Positions 1-9,564 of a stretch of DNA of 64,000 nt are shown one piece after another. The position numbers and the translations under genes are program-made. Source of the stretch: Closterium sp. Naga37s-1 (lineage: Eukaryota; Streptophyta; Zygnematophyceae; Desmidiales; Closteriaceae); contig CANJKZ010000777.1 in NCBI GenBank assembly GCA_947471745.1, positions 2,908,001 to 2,972,000 of the forward strand, given 5' to 3'. The notes beneath the pieces were generated by a model. The model was not told the DNA's origin and made no database searches. It saw only the letters and a program-made list of their open reading frames with translations. The stretch's first letter is position 1. Every line of letters begins with the position of its first letter.

Positions 1-2022
1 ACATGTTGTGTGCCGAGTCTCTCAAATACCTTTCTCTACCATTCCTCACCACATCCCCTTTTCCAGTGTGTGCTCTGGAAGTGGGATGTCCCAGGGACCG
101 TGTGGGGCAATCCCTACCTCGTTATCATGCCTGACATCATGCACCAGGCGGACCTGGGCATGATGAGCCACATTGTGGCTGTCGTGCGCAAGATGAAGAA
201 GCGGCGCGTGAAGCAGATGGACAGGTTAGTGCCCTGGGGGATTAGATTTGTTGCTCGTTGTCAACAACACTCCAATCCGCACTCTCCTCCTCCTACTTAC
301 ATGTTTCTGTATTTGTTCCTGCCCTTAAACTGTTGTGTATGCGCAGGCGCCTGTCGCTCATTCGCGACCACACGCGCCTGAACCACCTGCGCCTGCCAGA
401 GAGCACCTACTTCAAGAATGGAGCATGTGTCCCGGCCTATGAGCACAGGGCCGTCATGCAGGTGTGCAAGCCATGGTGCATGTGATCATCTTGTGCGATA
501 GCATGCACCATGCAGAAGTGGCATGCTGATTCCAGACTACAACACACCCCCTGCTGCATCTCAGTACCCTCTCTCATGCTTTCATTAATTCCGCCTCGAA
601 ACCCGTTTGCTCATCTTCTCACGCATGTCCCAACTACTCATGCCCCCCTGCTGTGATAAATCCTGAAATTTGCAGGTCATGGTGTTTGTCTTTGCTGGCC
701 TGCTTCGCCAGCCCCAGATGGATGCTGTTCGTGCCTATCTTGGTTGGTACCTCTTGTGTTGCCAGCCAATGGGGCACACCGAGCGGTCCGTGCGGGATCT
801 CAAGAAGAAGACCTCCCGGTACTATTAACATGCATGTACAACCCTGGGCATTGCATGAATGCCTAGCCATGGCACCTAAGCTGTTGCAGTAACCTATCTT
901 CATAGGATGTTGCTGATAAACCATGATAGTATATCAAATAAAGTAGGCTGCAGTATGCTGTAGTAGACTCTGATGTCCTTGCATATGCTGTCAACTCCCA
1001 CTCCCATCAGGCTGGTTGAGCAGTTGCAGGCTGCTTTTCCAAAGCAGCCATCCTCCTGGTGCCTTGTGAAAACCCATCTCATGTCGCACTACATTGACTC
1101 CATTCGCCGGGCGGGTCATGTCACGGAATTCAGCACCAACATGTTCGAGCACTTGCACGGACCATTGGTAAAGAGGATCTACCGGCGGTCCAACAAGCGC
1201 AATGTTGCATTCCGGTCAGATTATGAAGTTCCATGCTAGGCGCATTCCGGACGTTGTGCCGGTGGACGATCCCGCTGGCCGGGACACTGCCATGCGGCAG
1301 GTAAACCTGTCTAGTGATTGAATTGCAATGCTACGCATGCATAATGTAATAAACTTGCTACTGTTTGTTGGCAGGCCATTGAGACAGGCACACGGACTCT
1401 AATCAAAGAGTCCTACTTTCTCCCTGTGGAGTTACCAGAAGAACCCACCTCCATCAACTGGTTTGCAAGGAAGTGGGCCAAGCAACAACCAGTTGCACAA
1501 GCTGCCCTCAAGGATGCGCTAGTACGTTATGCTGGATGCGTCCCCAAGATCAGAGTAAGTACTTCGTGGATCATACAATCATTTTTTTCTTGCCCCTATT
1601 CCAATTGCTTACAAACTGCCATTGTTATGCAGGCCTATGCATCGTTGGCCATCCCAGCGGCAGATGATGCCAGCTTCTCAAGGTTTTCTCACTTCGTTCG
1701 GGCGACGCCTGACTATTTTGAGCGGCCGTGGTACTCGGATGTTGCAGTAGAGGGTGTAAGGTATGGTCGGAGAGAGGAGTGGTATGCAAGGTTGCTGCTG
1801 CTGTTCCACACAAAAATCCGTGGAGAGAGGGAGGAGCTGGCTTACATTAGATATTGGAATGCGTGCGAGGAGGATGCTGCAACTGGATGCACTCGCCTCA
1901 AGTGGACGACTGGAATGTATGCGTACTCCGTGATTCCGCTTGAAGCGCTGCTTCGCCACGTCCATGTGGTGAAGGCGTTCCATCTGGACAGTACCTATCT
2001 CCTAAATAAGTATCATATGTAA
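1..2022 (+). pseudogene. Plavaka-type transposase, 3' exons 6-11 (duplicate copy)
   Basis: This is the duplicate of exons 6-11 of the full gene at 16265-19962. Exons lie at about 67-224, 347-461, 676-818, 1011-1300, 1375-1554 and 1633-2022, all bounded by GT-AG. It holds the second catalytic Asp in the D-x2-H context (133-135) and the catalytic Glu in an E-H-L-H context (1147-1149). It carries the same one-base insertion near 1211-1217 as the full copy, and differs by one Arg/His change at base 1526. The 5' exons are outside the window, so I call it partial. An AATAAA signal follows at 2037-2042. Confidence 0.8.
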
Positions 2023-2036
2023 TGCATTTATTTTGT

Positions 2037-2042
2037 AATAAA
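2037..2042 (+). terminator. AATAAA polyadenylation signal of the transposase (left copy)
   Basis: An AATAAA hexamer sits 15 bases after the transposase stop codon. The same motif is found at 19977-19982 in the full copy. Confidence 0.45.
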
Positions 2043-2303
2043 ATGGCCAGCTTATTTATGCACTGTCAAGCTTAATTGAAGTCATAGCTAACTAGATTTG
2101 TTCCAAAATGACAACTATTTTGGCAACCCACAAAAAACCGACAATGTACTACATCCCGAAATTGATTTTCAACTCCAACAAACAAACGCGGTCCGATTTC
2201 GGTCCGTGATTGGTCGCGATTTCGTTTCGGAGCTTCGCCAACCAAAACACCTGAAATGTACACCCCTTCGAACCCCCTTAAAAAACCCAGGTTTTTTGTG
2301 ATG

Positions 2304-3653
2304 TTGTCAAGCAAGACCATTTGTGTCCCTGCAGATCGCTCCTTACGACAGCTGCTACTCTCCGAATACCACGACACCGTTACCGGCAGCCACTTTGGTG
2401 TTGAGAAGACCTACGCACGCCTCTCCAACGACTACCATTGGCCACGCATGCATGCTGATGTGCGTGACTTCATACGCACCTGCCGCACCTGCCAACAACT
2501 CAAAGCACGCACCACCAACCGCTACGGACTCCTTCAGCCCATCCCTCCACCTACCAAAGTGTGGGATGAAGTCACCATGGACTTCATCATGGATCTGCCC
2601 CGCACACCCCGCAGCTACAACGCTATCCTAGTCGTCGTCGACCGACTCTCCAAAATGAGCCACTTCATTCCTACCCACACAACCGTCACCGCACCCGAAA
2701 CAGCTCGACTCTTCTTCGATCACATAGTCCGCCTACATGGTCTCCCATCCGCCATCATTTCAGACCGTGACCCCCGCTTCTTGAGTAACTTTTGGCAGAG
2801 ACTCTTCAAGCTTCACGGAACCCGGCTGAAGTTTTCTACCACGTATCACCCTGAAACGGACGGACAAACCGAACGGATGAACCGCACGCTTGAAGACTCC
2901 CTCCGTGCACAAGTTACTGCTCGCCAAACGGATTGGGATCTCCACCTCACCGCCATCGAACTCGCATACAACAGCACACCCCACCTTTCCACCGGCCAGC
3001 CACCCTTCTACCTCGCAACCGGACAGCACCCCCGCCTCCCCACGACCCCACCCCCCCACCTCTCCCACGCACCAGCAGCCTTTGAGTTCCTCACCTCACT
3101 CGAATCAGCCATTGATGCCGCTCGCACCTCCATCCTTAAAGCTCAAGCCAACAGACCCACTATGCCAACTCCCATCGCAAATATATACGCTTCAAGGTTG
3201 GCGATCAAGTGTTACTCTCCACTGTCCACCTACCTCTCCTACGCAAAGGCACAACCAGAAAACTCGCCCCTCGCTTTATTGGCCCGTTCACCATCACCCG
3301 AGTCCTCTCACCAGTCACCTACCGTCTCCAACTGCCCAGCTATATGAAGATTCACCCCGTCTTCCATGTCCAGCGCCTCCGCCCTTTCCGTGCACATTCA
3401 CACGACCGTCCATCTACACGCCAACTGCCACCGATGTTCGAAGGCAGCCCCGGCCTGTTTGAGGTTGCATCTATCGCTGCACATCGCGACACACCTCATG
3501 GTCGCGAGTTTCTTCTTCATTGGAAGGACCAGCCCACTAGTGACGACTCATGGGAACCAGAGAGCCACCTTGACCGTGCCGCAACTGCTGTGAATCGGTA
3601 TTTGACCAGCCACGGTTTGGCGCCGTGGACGGCGCCACTTGGAGGGGGAAGTA
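2304..3653 (+). pseudogene. Gypsy-1 integrase and chromodomain (duplicate copy)
   Basis: This is the left duplicate of 20244-21593. It encodes the HHCC zinc-binding module, the DDE integrase core and a C-terminal chromodomain of a Ty3/gypsy chromovirus. As in the right copy, a frameshift near 3180 moves the reading frame between the integrase core and the GPY/chromodomain part. It differs from the right copy by one silent-class base at 3340. The upstream RT and RNase H halves are missing because the DNA transposon was inserted just before it. Confidence 0.85.
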
Positions 3654-4541
3654 ATGTAACAGTGTGGCAGCCGAATGCTGCCAAGTACAGTGCAGGTGGG
3701 CGGAAGTCAAGCGCCACCTCACCAACTGTTCGTATTGGTCAAATGCCTCAACCTGCAGCTGGGCGACCAGGTCCTGACGCGCAGCCCAACACAAACCCTC
3801 GCGCGAAAATTACGAAACGCAGAACACCGAAGTTCCGACCGCTCGCCGACTTCGCCAACAACACCGACGAAATTACAGCCCCGTAACCAAGCTCGCCGTC
3901 CAATCCCGTGCCGCAATAATTCTCTGAATTTCACGGCAGGTTCATTTCAAAGGGGTTGGGTTACCATTGACAAATTCAGAGAGAGTCGCGACTTGGGAGT
4001 GCAACTCGATATTTGAATGTGCTCTATAAAATTGTACTGTGAAATTTGTTAAGTCATAGTGCAATTTCCAGAGAACTCCAGAGAGCACTCTATCCTCGTA
4101 TTCCTAGCCTACTAAGGCTGCTACTTCCCTGCCAGCAACGTTTCACTGACGACGTGCCAGGGTGGGTCGAGGTGCCAAGGTACAAACATTGTAGCGCAGG
4201 TGCGAGGTGTCCCGCTGCTCACACACTCCAAGCGTGTGCCACGAATTCCTTCCCAAGCCCTACGCCAAAGCGGTTCAATGCGTTTGTTCGCGTTCCAGAG
4301 CGTTCAAAATAGAACTTCCAGGACTCACAAGCCCAGGCTAGCTTTTGCCCATTCTGCCGTCCGTTTCCCTCCTCACGATTCAATGTCCTAGGCCCTGAAG
4401 AAGCTTTTCCCTTTCTTTGTTGGCATCCCAGAAATTAGTAGCAAGTAGTTGATAAGAACCTCCTCTTATCAGTTGTTACGTGCGCTGCATAAGAGCAAAC
4501 GAGTATTGCACTAAGGGGTCACGGAAACACTAAAATGTGAG
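3654..4541 (+). repeat. Gypsy-1 3' end, probable LTR remnant (duplicate copy)
   Basis: A purine run (GGAGGGGGAAG at about 3640-3650) ends the chromodomain coding part. It is followed at 3655 by TGTAACAG, the usual form of an LTR start. The remaining 890 bases have no supported gene, only short open stretches. I read them as the gypsy-1 3' LTR and flank, into which the gypsy-2 LTR at 4542 was inserted. I could not find a matching 5' LTR in the window to define the right edge. Confidence 0.4.
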
Positions 4542-4868
4542 TGTAAGGAATTTTCTCGGCATTCCTTACGGAGCCCGACTACATCGCGTACAGCAACAGC
4601 CGTTGTTCGCCCGTTACTGCTAACGGGACTTCGCCAACTTCGCGCGCACTTTTTTGCCAAACCTCGCACTGCTGGCCCGGTCGTGTCGGCCTACGCTTCG
4701 GGACTAGCCCGAGCCTCGCTGCCAGCATAGCACTAGCTAGTTCGCACGCACCGCGTTACCGTTTGCATGTTTCGCGTATAAATGTTCGCTCATGCTTTCG
4801 CTCACATTTTGTACTCGTTTGACACCTTAGTGCAATCCTTGCTACCTCGATCCATTGCACACGTAACA
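4542..4868 (+). repeat. Gypsy-2 5' LTR (duplicate copy)
   Basis: This is a 327-bp LTR of TG...CA form (TGTAAGG...CGTAACA), identical to 22482-22808 and about 98% like the truncated copy at 39720-39998. The first 30 bases form a perfect hairpin, GTAAGGAAT...ATTCCTTAC. A TATAAA box lies at 4777-4782. A tRNA primer site follows two bases after the LTR end. Confidence 0.9.
4777..4782 (+). promoter_or_regulatory. TATA box in gypsy-2 LTR (duplicate copy)
   Basis: TATAAA lies in the context GCGTATAAATG, about 90 bases before the LTR end. It is kept in all three LTR copies (4777, 22717 and 39955). Confidence 0.55.
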
Positions 4869-4870
4869 CT

Positions 4871-4883
4871 TGGTACCAGAGCC
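4871..4883 (+). other. Primer binding site, initiator-tRNA-Met type (duplicate copy)
   Basis: TGGTACCAGAGCC follows the LTR after a two-base spacer. It differs by one base from the usual TGGTATCAGAGCC complement of the initiator methionine tRNA 3' end. Confidence 0.8.
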
Positions 4884-5010
4884 TCTTTCTTTCGGACCGC
4901 GCATCTCCGCACACCAGGAAATCAACTTTTGATTTTTCACTCGAAGGGACTCACGCACCTTAGCACCTAGGAGCCGCTCTCCTCGCGTTCTCTCGTAAAC
5001 GCGTGCAGCC

Positions 5011-6218
5011 ACGACTGCGCCTAGACAAGACGAGCCAACGCCCTTCGAAATAGCTGAGCATATTGATATCACGACTCTCACGCAGGAGCACTTGAACGAA
5101 CTGCTACGGCAAATCCGCGAGAGCGCCGAGGAAATCGCGACGCTGACGGCAGAACGCTCGTCCCTGCAGAATGACCTCACACGAGCACAACAAGCATAGT
5201 CTCAAGCACCTGGCACTCCGGAACAGCCCGCATCACAAGCATCACAACACGGAAGCGTGGGGCAACCCGCGAGCGTGGCCAGCGATGGCGTCGTCCGCCC
5301 CGACGGAGACGACGACCACGGCACGACACACCCCGAAGCGACGAATGCGGCCCGAAGCCAGCCACGCGTCACGATTTCGGCACCAACCAACAATTCGGCA
5401 CTGCCGTCACCGATGCCGCTGAAGCCGCAGCGTCCGCCATGCTTCGATCCCAGCCAACGAGGTGGTCCTACCGTTCAGGCGTGGTTGTTCACGATGAACG
5501 TATTTTTCGACGCCAACTACGTCTCGGAGGATACGGCGAAAATTCGCTACGCAGTGTCGCTGCTGCGAGGACCCGCTATGGATTGGTGGCGCGTCATCGT
5601 CACGAAGCCGTTGGACTACGCGACACTACCGACACGGGAAGGACAAACCAGACCCAGGGCGCAGCCGTATTTCGTGGAGGTGCCCCAGTATCGCACGTGG
5701 GAGGCGTGGTGCGCAGGTCTGCGCGCTCGTTTCGAGCCAATCGCGGCTTCGATCGCGGCGCGACAGAGCTCCGCACTTGGCGCCAACTCGGTTCCGTCCA
5801 AGACTACACGAGCGGATTTCTGGCGCTATGCGAGCAGGTGGGATACATGCACGAGAGCGAGCGCATCGACCGCTACATCGGCGGCCTGAAGCAGGACATC
5901 GCTCAGGAAATCCAGCTTCGCGGCGTCACCGACTTTCAAGAAATTCTCGCCATGGCGGAGAAACTCGACTTCTTCCGCCGACCGAGACCGGGGTCCTACG
6001 AAAGCAGCAATTGGGGACATCGGTCTCGTGGGACGAACGAGGGCGCTATGATACGTGCCGTCGCCGCAAATGCCGCTGCCGCACCGTTCAAAGGGCGCTG
6101 CTTTGCGTGCAATCGACCGGGACATCGCAAGAGCGAATGCCCGGAAAACGCTAAGGGAAAGGGGGAAGCTGAGCAGCAGAAACAGACCAAGCAGCAAGGA
6201 AACGATGGGAGTCAGTAG
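5011..6218 (+). pseudogene. Gypsy-2 gag (duplicate copy), broken
   Basis: This is the duplicate of 22951-24158. The frame opens at about 5011, where an ACG stands where a start would be expected. It runs through a Leu/Glu-rich coiled-coil-like part, hits a TAG at 5197-5199, and continues into a retrotransposon gag core containing the motif MDWW. A frameshift near 5755-5770 leads into the second half, which ends with a CCHC zinc knuckle (C-x2-C-x4-H-x4-C, at about 6106-6147) and a basic tail. The stop and the frameshift are both present in the right copy, so they predate the duplication. Confidence 0.85.
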
Positions 6219-6355
6219 CAGACGGGCCCTCTACTGACAGGTCACGCCGCTCGCCCGACCCAACCGACCCTCACCGAGTGATTGTGCCGGTTCACGCAAT
6301 CGACCACACTTGGCCGAATAAGGAGGGTACCGCGGTAGACAACCCCATACTGACA
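6219..6355 (+). pseudogene. Gypsy-2 protease N-terminus, cut by copia A1 (duplicate copy)
   Basis: Reading in a frame other than gag, this stretch matches the start of the protease region at 30316-30408. It stops where the copia A1 LTR begins at 6356, before the catalytic aspartate. Confidence 0.7.
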
Positions 6356-6841
6356 TGTAAGAAACAAGAAGTGATTGAACTATGAAACATTGGAGTACAA
6401 GTATGAAACCCTAGAGTTGTGTACCCCCTAAAGGCTAACCCACTATAGCCTAAACAGCAACAACACATATATAATGTTTGACACACCCCCATAGGCAAAG
6501 TGGGGGAGAGCAAGGGGACACAAGACCAGTCAAGAAAGGCAAGCAAGCTCAGGGTGGATCACAACGTCACCACACACTCTGAGCACAAGCAAAGGGCCAC
6601 AAGGCCAGTTCACATGCAGAGGCATATATGCAACACAAACAGCAAGGTGATCTCAACCTAGCAGAGCAAACAGGCAAGTGTATATATATAGAGATCACAG
6701 TACAGGTAAAGCCTACAGCAAGTGAGGAAAAGTGGGCACCAGCCCCAGCATAGTGCAGAAGCGCTGATGATCACCAGGCTGAAGTGCCTTGGTGAATATA
6801 TCAGCGGTGTTGGCCTGAGTGGCCACGTAGCGCAGACGAAG
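6356..6841 (-). mobile_element. Copia A1, 3' LTR and 3' tail only (duplicate copy)
   Basis: The 128-bp 3' LTR lies at 6356-6483, identical to 24296-24423. About 360 bases of the element's 3' end follow, including the last codons of the RNase H region. The copy breaks at 6841, inside coding sequence that continues at 24782 in the right copy. Confidence 0.85.
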
Positions 6842-7862
6842 CCATGTGGCATGGGGCCTGTTTTGGCTCTTGGTGGGGGGTGTGAGGGCGGGTTGTTGGC
6901 GGATGCTGGGGGGTGTGACGTGGCAGAATGTGAGGGTTGGGGCTGACGTGGCGGTTTGGAATGGTACACGGGAGCGGCGCGTGTCAGGTGGGTGGGGGGT
7001 GACGTGGCATGGGGTGGGAGGGTGTGACGTGGCACGTGGGGCTGGTTGTTGGTGGACGTGGCGGATGCAGGAGGGTGTGACGTGGCACGTGGGGCTGGTT
7101 GGTGGACGTGGCGGACAAGGAGGGTGTGACGTGGCACTTGGGGCTGGTTGGTGGACGTGGCGGATGCAGAAGGGTGTGACGTGGCGGAAGGTGAGGGTGG
7201 GGGATGACGTGACAGATGCAGATGGGTGTGACGTGGCGGAAGGTGAGGGTTGGGGATGACGTGGCACCCTAAAAGGGTACACGTGAGCGGCGCATGACGA
7301 AGCGAGGCGTCTCAGGTGGGTGGGGGGTGACGTGGCTCTTGGTGGGGGGTGTGACGTGGCAAGTAGGGCGGGTTGTTGGCGGATGCAAAAGGGTGTGACG
7401 TGGCAGAATGTGAGGGTTGGGGCTGACGTGGCGGTTTGGAATGGTACACGGGAGCGGCGCGTGACGAGGCGACGCGTGTCAGGTGGGTGGGGGGTGACGT
7501 GGCATGGGGTGGGAGGGTGTGACGTGGCACTTGGGGCTGGTTGTTGGTGGACGTGGCGGATGCAGGAGGGTGTGACGTGGCACGTGGGGCTGGTTGGTGG
7601 ACGTGGCGGACAAGGAGGGTGTGACGTGGCGGAACGTGAGGGTTGGGGATGACGTGGCGGATGCAGGTGGGTGTGACGTGGCGGAAGGTGAGGGTTGGGG
7701 ATGACGTGGCGGTTAGAAATGGTACCCGTGACCACTGCGCATGACGAAGCGAGGCGTGTCAGGTGGGTGGGGGGTGACGTGGCTTGTGGTAGGGGGGTGT
7801 GACGTGGCAAGTGGGCCGGGTTGTTGGTGGACGTGTCTGATGGCGCAGGGTGTGACGTGGCA
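6842..7862 (+). repeat. ACGT-core satellite array (inverted partner of 10740-11815)
   Basis: The array is built from short G-rich blocks separated by the motif GTGACGTGGC, for example at 7071-7080, 7127-7136 and 7181-7190. Blocks are grouped into longer units that also contain the CGTGAC...GGTACACG-type segments. It is the reverse complement of the array in an intron of the transposon's second gene. The position just before an exon copy (7969) shows it is the same intron in a second, inverted element copy. The long Gly-rich and Pro-rich open frames here are by-products of the repeat. Confidence 0.85.
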
Positions 7863-7968
7863 ATTTCAAACAGTGTTGCTAGTCACCATCCCATGGTCAC
7901 GCGGCCACCCTCATAACTGCTGGTTTCTCTCTTCCATGTCGTGTTGTATACCTTACACCCCTGCGCAG

Positions 7969-8736
7969 AACAAAGCCTACTTAGTGTGCTCTCAGCTCAT
8001 GTTTCTGAACCCACCGGAAAAAATACAGTACTACCCTGCACCGGAGGAAGTGTTCGAAGCGTTCTCTGTCCACTTGTCCGCAGAAGGGCTCGAGGCAATG
8101 AAGCTGCTGTGGTTGCACAATGACAAGTCAACCATGGGAGTCTTCAACCACCAGCTGTCCTCAACAAGGTCAACTATCAACTCCACCCTCAGGCCAGCAG
8201 CATACACCGGCATGGGCCTTGCCGATTACAGCCATCTCGTGGATAGCCTGCCCACTGAGCTACACCCAACGACCTGGTTCGACGACGATCAACTCCTAGC
8301 CGAGTACAGAGATGGTATGTGCAGTGCAACTCGAAAACACAATATGCCCTACCATATGCCCCTTGGCAGCTACATATCACCGTGCGATGTGGCTCACCCT
8401 GACTCTCATCCCCCCATTTGATTTCTCTACAAAACCCTTTCCAACCCATACCCTCCCTGCCAAAAAGCAGAACAGTGGGCCCTCAACTGGCACTTTGACA
8501 AGGCCACCGGGACACCCTTCAGCAACCCCTTGTTCGCTTATGCGTTCAAACTCTCCTTCAAGAGGGGCGGGGCGGTGTTCACCAAGTTCAAGAGCCGCAT
8601 GGTGGCATGGGGCCTGTTTTCGGTAAGGATGTAGATATGTGTTTGTACCCCCATGCCTCATCCCCTTAACCCCTTGCCTGTACTTCAGCTAAAACCCTGG
8701 TCGATTAGGCCTTTGCAGTTACGTAGATAGTGACGA
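7969..8736 (+). pseudogene. Truncated inverted copy of the transposon's second gene (exons 4-5)
   Basis: Exon 7969-8314 is preceded by a CAG acceptor and followed by GTATGT. Exon 8471-8622 follows, ending at GTAAGG. Both match exons 4 and 5 of the gene on the opposite strand (10646-10301, 10169-10018) in length, phase and about 90% of residues. Homology runs on into the next intron and stops near 8736, where gypsy-1 sequence begins. No exon 6 is present. The substitutions show it comes from a different copy of the element, not from a simple local flip. Confidence 0.75.
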
Positions 8737-9208
8737 GTCACACAAGCTTCAACCGGCAGAGCGCAACTACGCAACACACGATCGGGAGCTCCTTGCCATT
8801 GTCCACGCAATCAAGACATGGCGCTGTTACGTGGAGCTACAGCCCGTCACCGTCTACACCGACCACCGCCCTCTTCAACACTTGAAAACACAGCCCGTGC
8901 TCAGCCGCCGCCAAGCCCGATGGGCTGAGTTTTTGGAGCAGTTCGTACCCTAACTTCAGATTATCTACCGCCCCGGAAAACTCAACCCAGCCGACATCTT
9001 GTCCCGACCACCACCACCAGCCCCACCACCCACCGACCAGCCCAAACCAACCACCAACCAGCTCCACCACTCCCCAACCAGCCCCACCTCATCACCTCCA
9101 CCTCACACTCCGAACCCACCCTTGCAACTCCATGGAATCAGCAGCATCACTTGGGATGATACCTTCATCACGAAATTTCAGCGCGCCTACAAACGTGACC
9201 TGTTTTTT
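8737..9208 (+). pseudogene. Gypsy-1 RNase H and tether, 5' part of the split element
   Basis: Translation gives the end of a Ty3/gypsy RT/RNase H region: an ERNYATHDRELLAIVHA-type block, then YTDHRPL, then RRQARWAEFLEQF and YRPGKLNPAD, followed by a Pro/Thr-rich tether. An in-frame TAA stands at 8951-8953. The RT is missing on the left, where the sequence changes to the inverted transposon fragment. The coding stops at the DNA transposon end near 9209. The missing integrase resumes at 20244 on the same strand, so this is the upstream half of gypsy-1. Confidence 0.8.
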
Positions 9209-9223
9209 CATCACAAAAACCCT
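9209..9223 (+). repeat. Left terminal inverted repeat of the Plavaka-type element
   Basis: CATCACAAAAACCCT pairs with the complement of 20229-20243 with one mismatch. The CAC start recalls CACTA-group ends. If AT is a target duplication, the element proper begins with CAC at 9212. Confidence 0.55.
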
Positions 9224-9564
9224 ATGCCAAGTTTGGACGAATTTTGATTGGGGTTGTCTTCGCGTAAAAAAGTCCGGACCCAATTTCGACCGACGGTTGG
9301 AATCATTTGATAGGAGCTCCGACACACATCTCACGACAAGGTTTGGCTCGGGTCAAGTTTCAAATTGGCACGCGAGCTTTTCCGGATGACATTCCGGCGC
9401 AATCCGTTTTGGTGCAATTTCGGTACCAAAATATTATAAACTGGATTTTGGTTTTGTTTTATTTTGGGTATTGAGGATTTCAGAATTACATTCAATATTT
9501 TGGTAAACAACAACTCTTATTCAGCATTCTAACAACCAGCAGTTTTAGCACCAGGTCAAATAGC

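Larger units (their letters stand above)
1..6841 (+). repeat. Left copy of a 6.8-kb near-identical direct duplication
   Basis: Bases 1-6841 match 17941-24781 at a constant offset of 17,940 bp. I can see substitutions only at 1526 (G/A), 2280 (A/C), 3340 (C/T) and 3882 (C/T). The block carries the 3' half of the Plavaka transposase, the 3' half of gypsy-1, the gypsy-2 LTR and gag, and the tail of copia A1. The left edge is cut by the window, so the duplication may extend further left. The right edge is sharp: just after 6841 the sequence leaves copia A1 and enters satellite DNA. It could be a recent segmental duplication or an assembly duplication. Confidence 0.95.

Noticed and set aside
5700..5780. 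Programmed ribosomal frameshift inside gag
   Set aside because: It falls in the middle of the gag core, no slippery heptamer is evident, and the frame is already closed by TAG upstream.
6846..7862. Long Gly/Val-rich and Pro/Thr/His-rich open frames on both strands
   Set aside because: They follow from the satellite, which lies in an intron next to a clear splice acceptor. They have no conserved composition beyond the repeat.
7969..8622. A host gene separate from the transposon
   Set aside because: It has the same exons, phases and adjoining intron satellite as the second transposon gene, so it is a truncated element copy.
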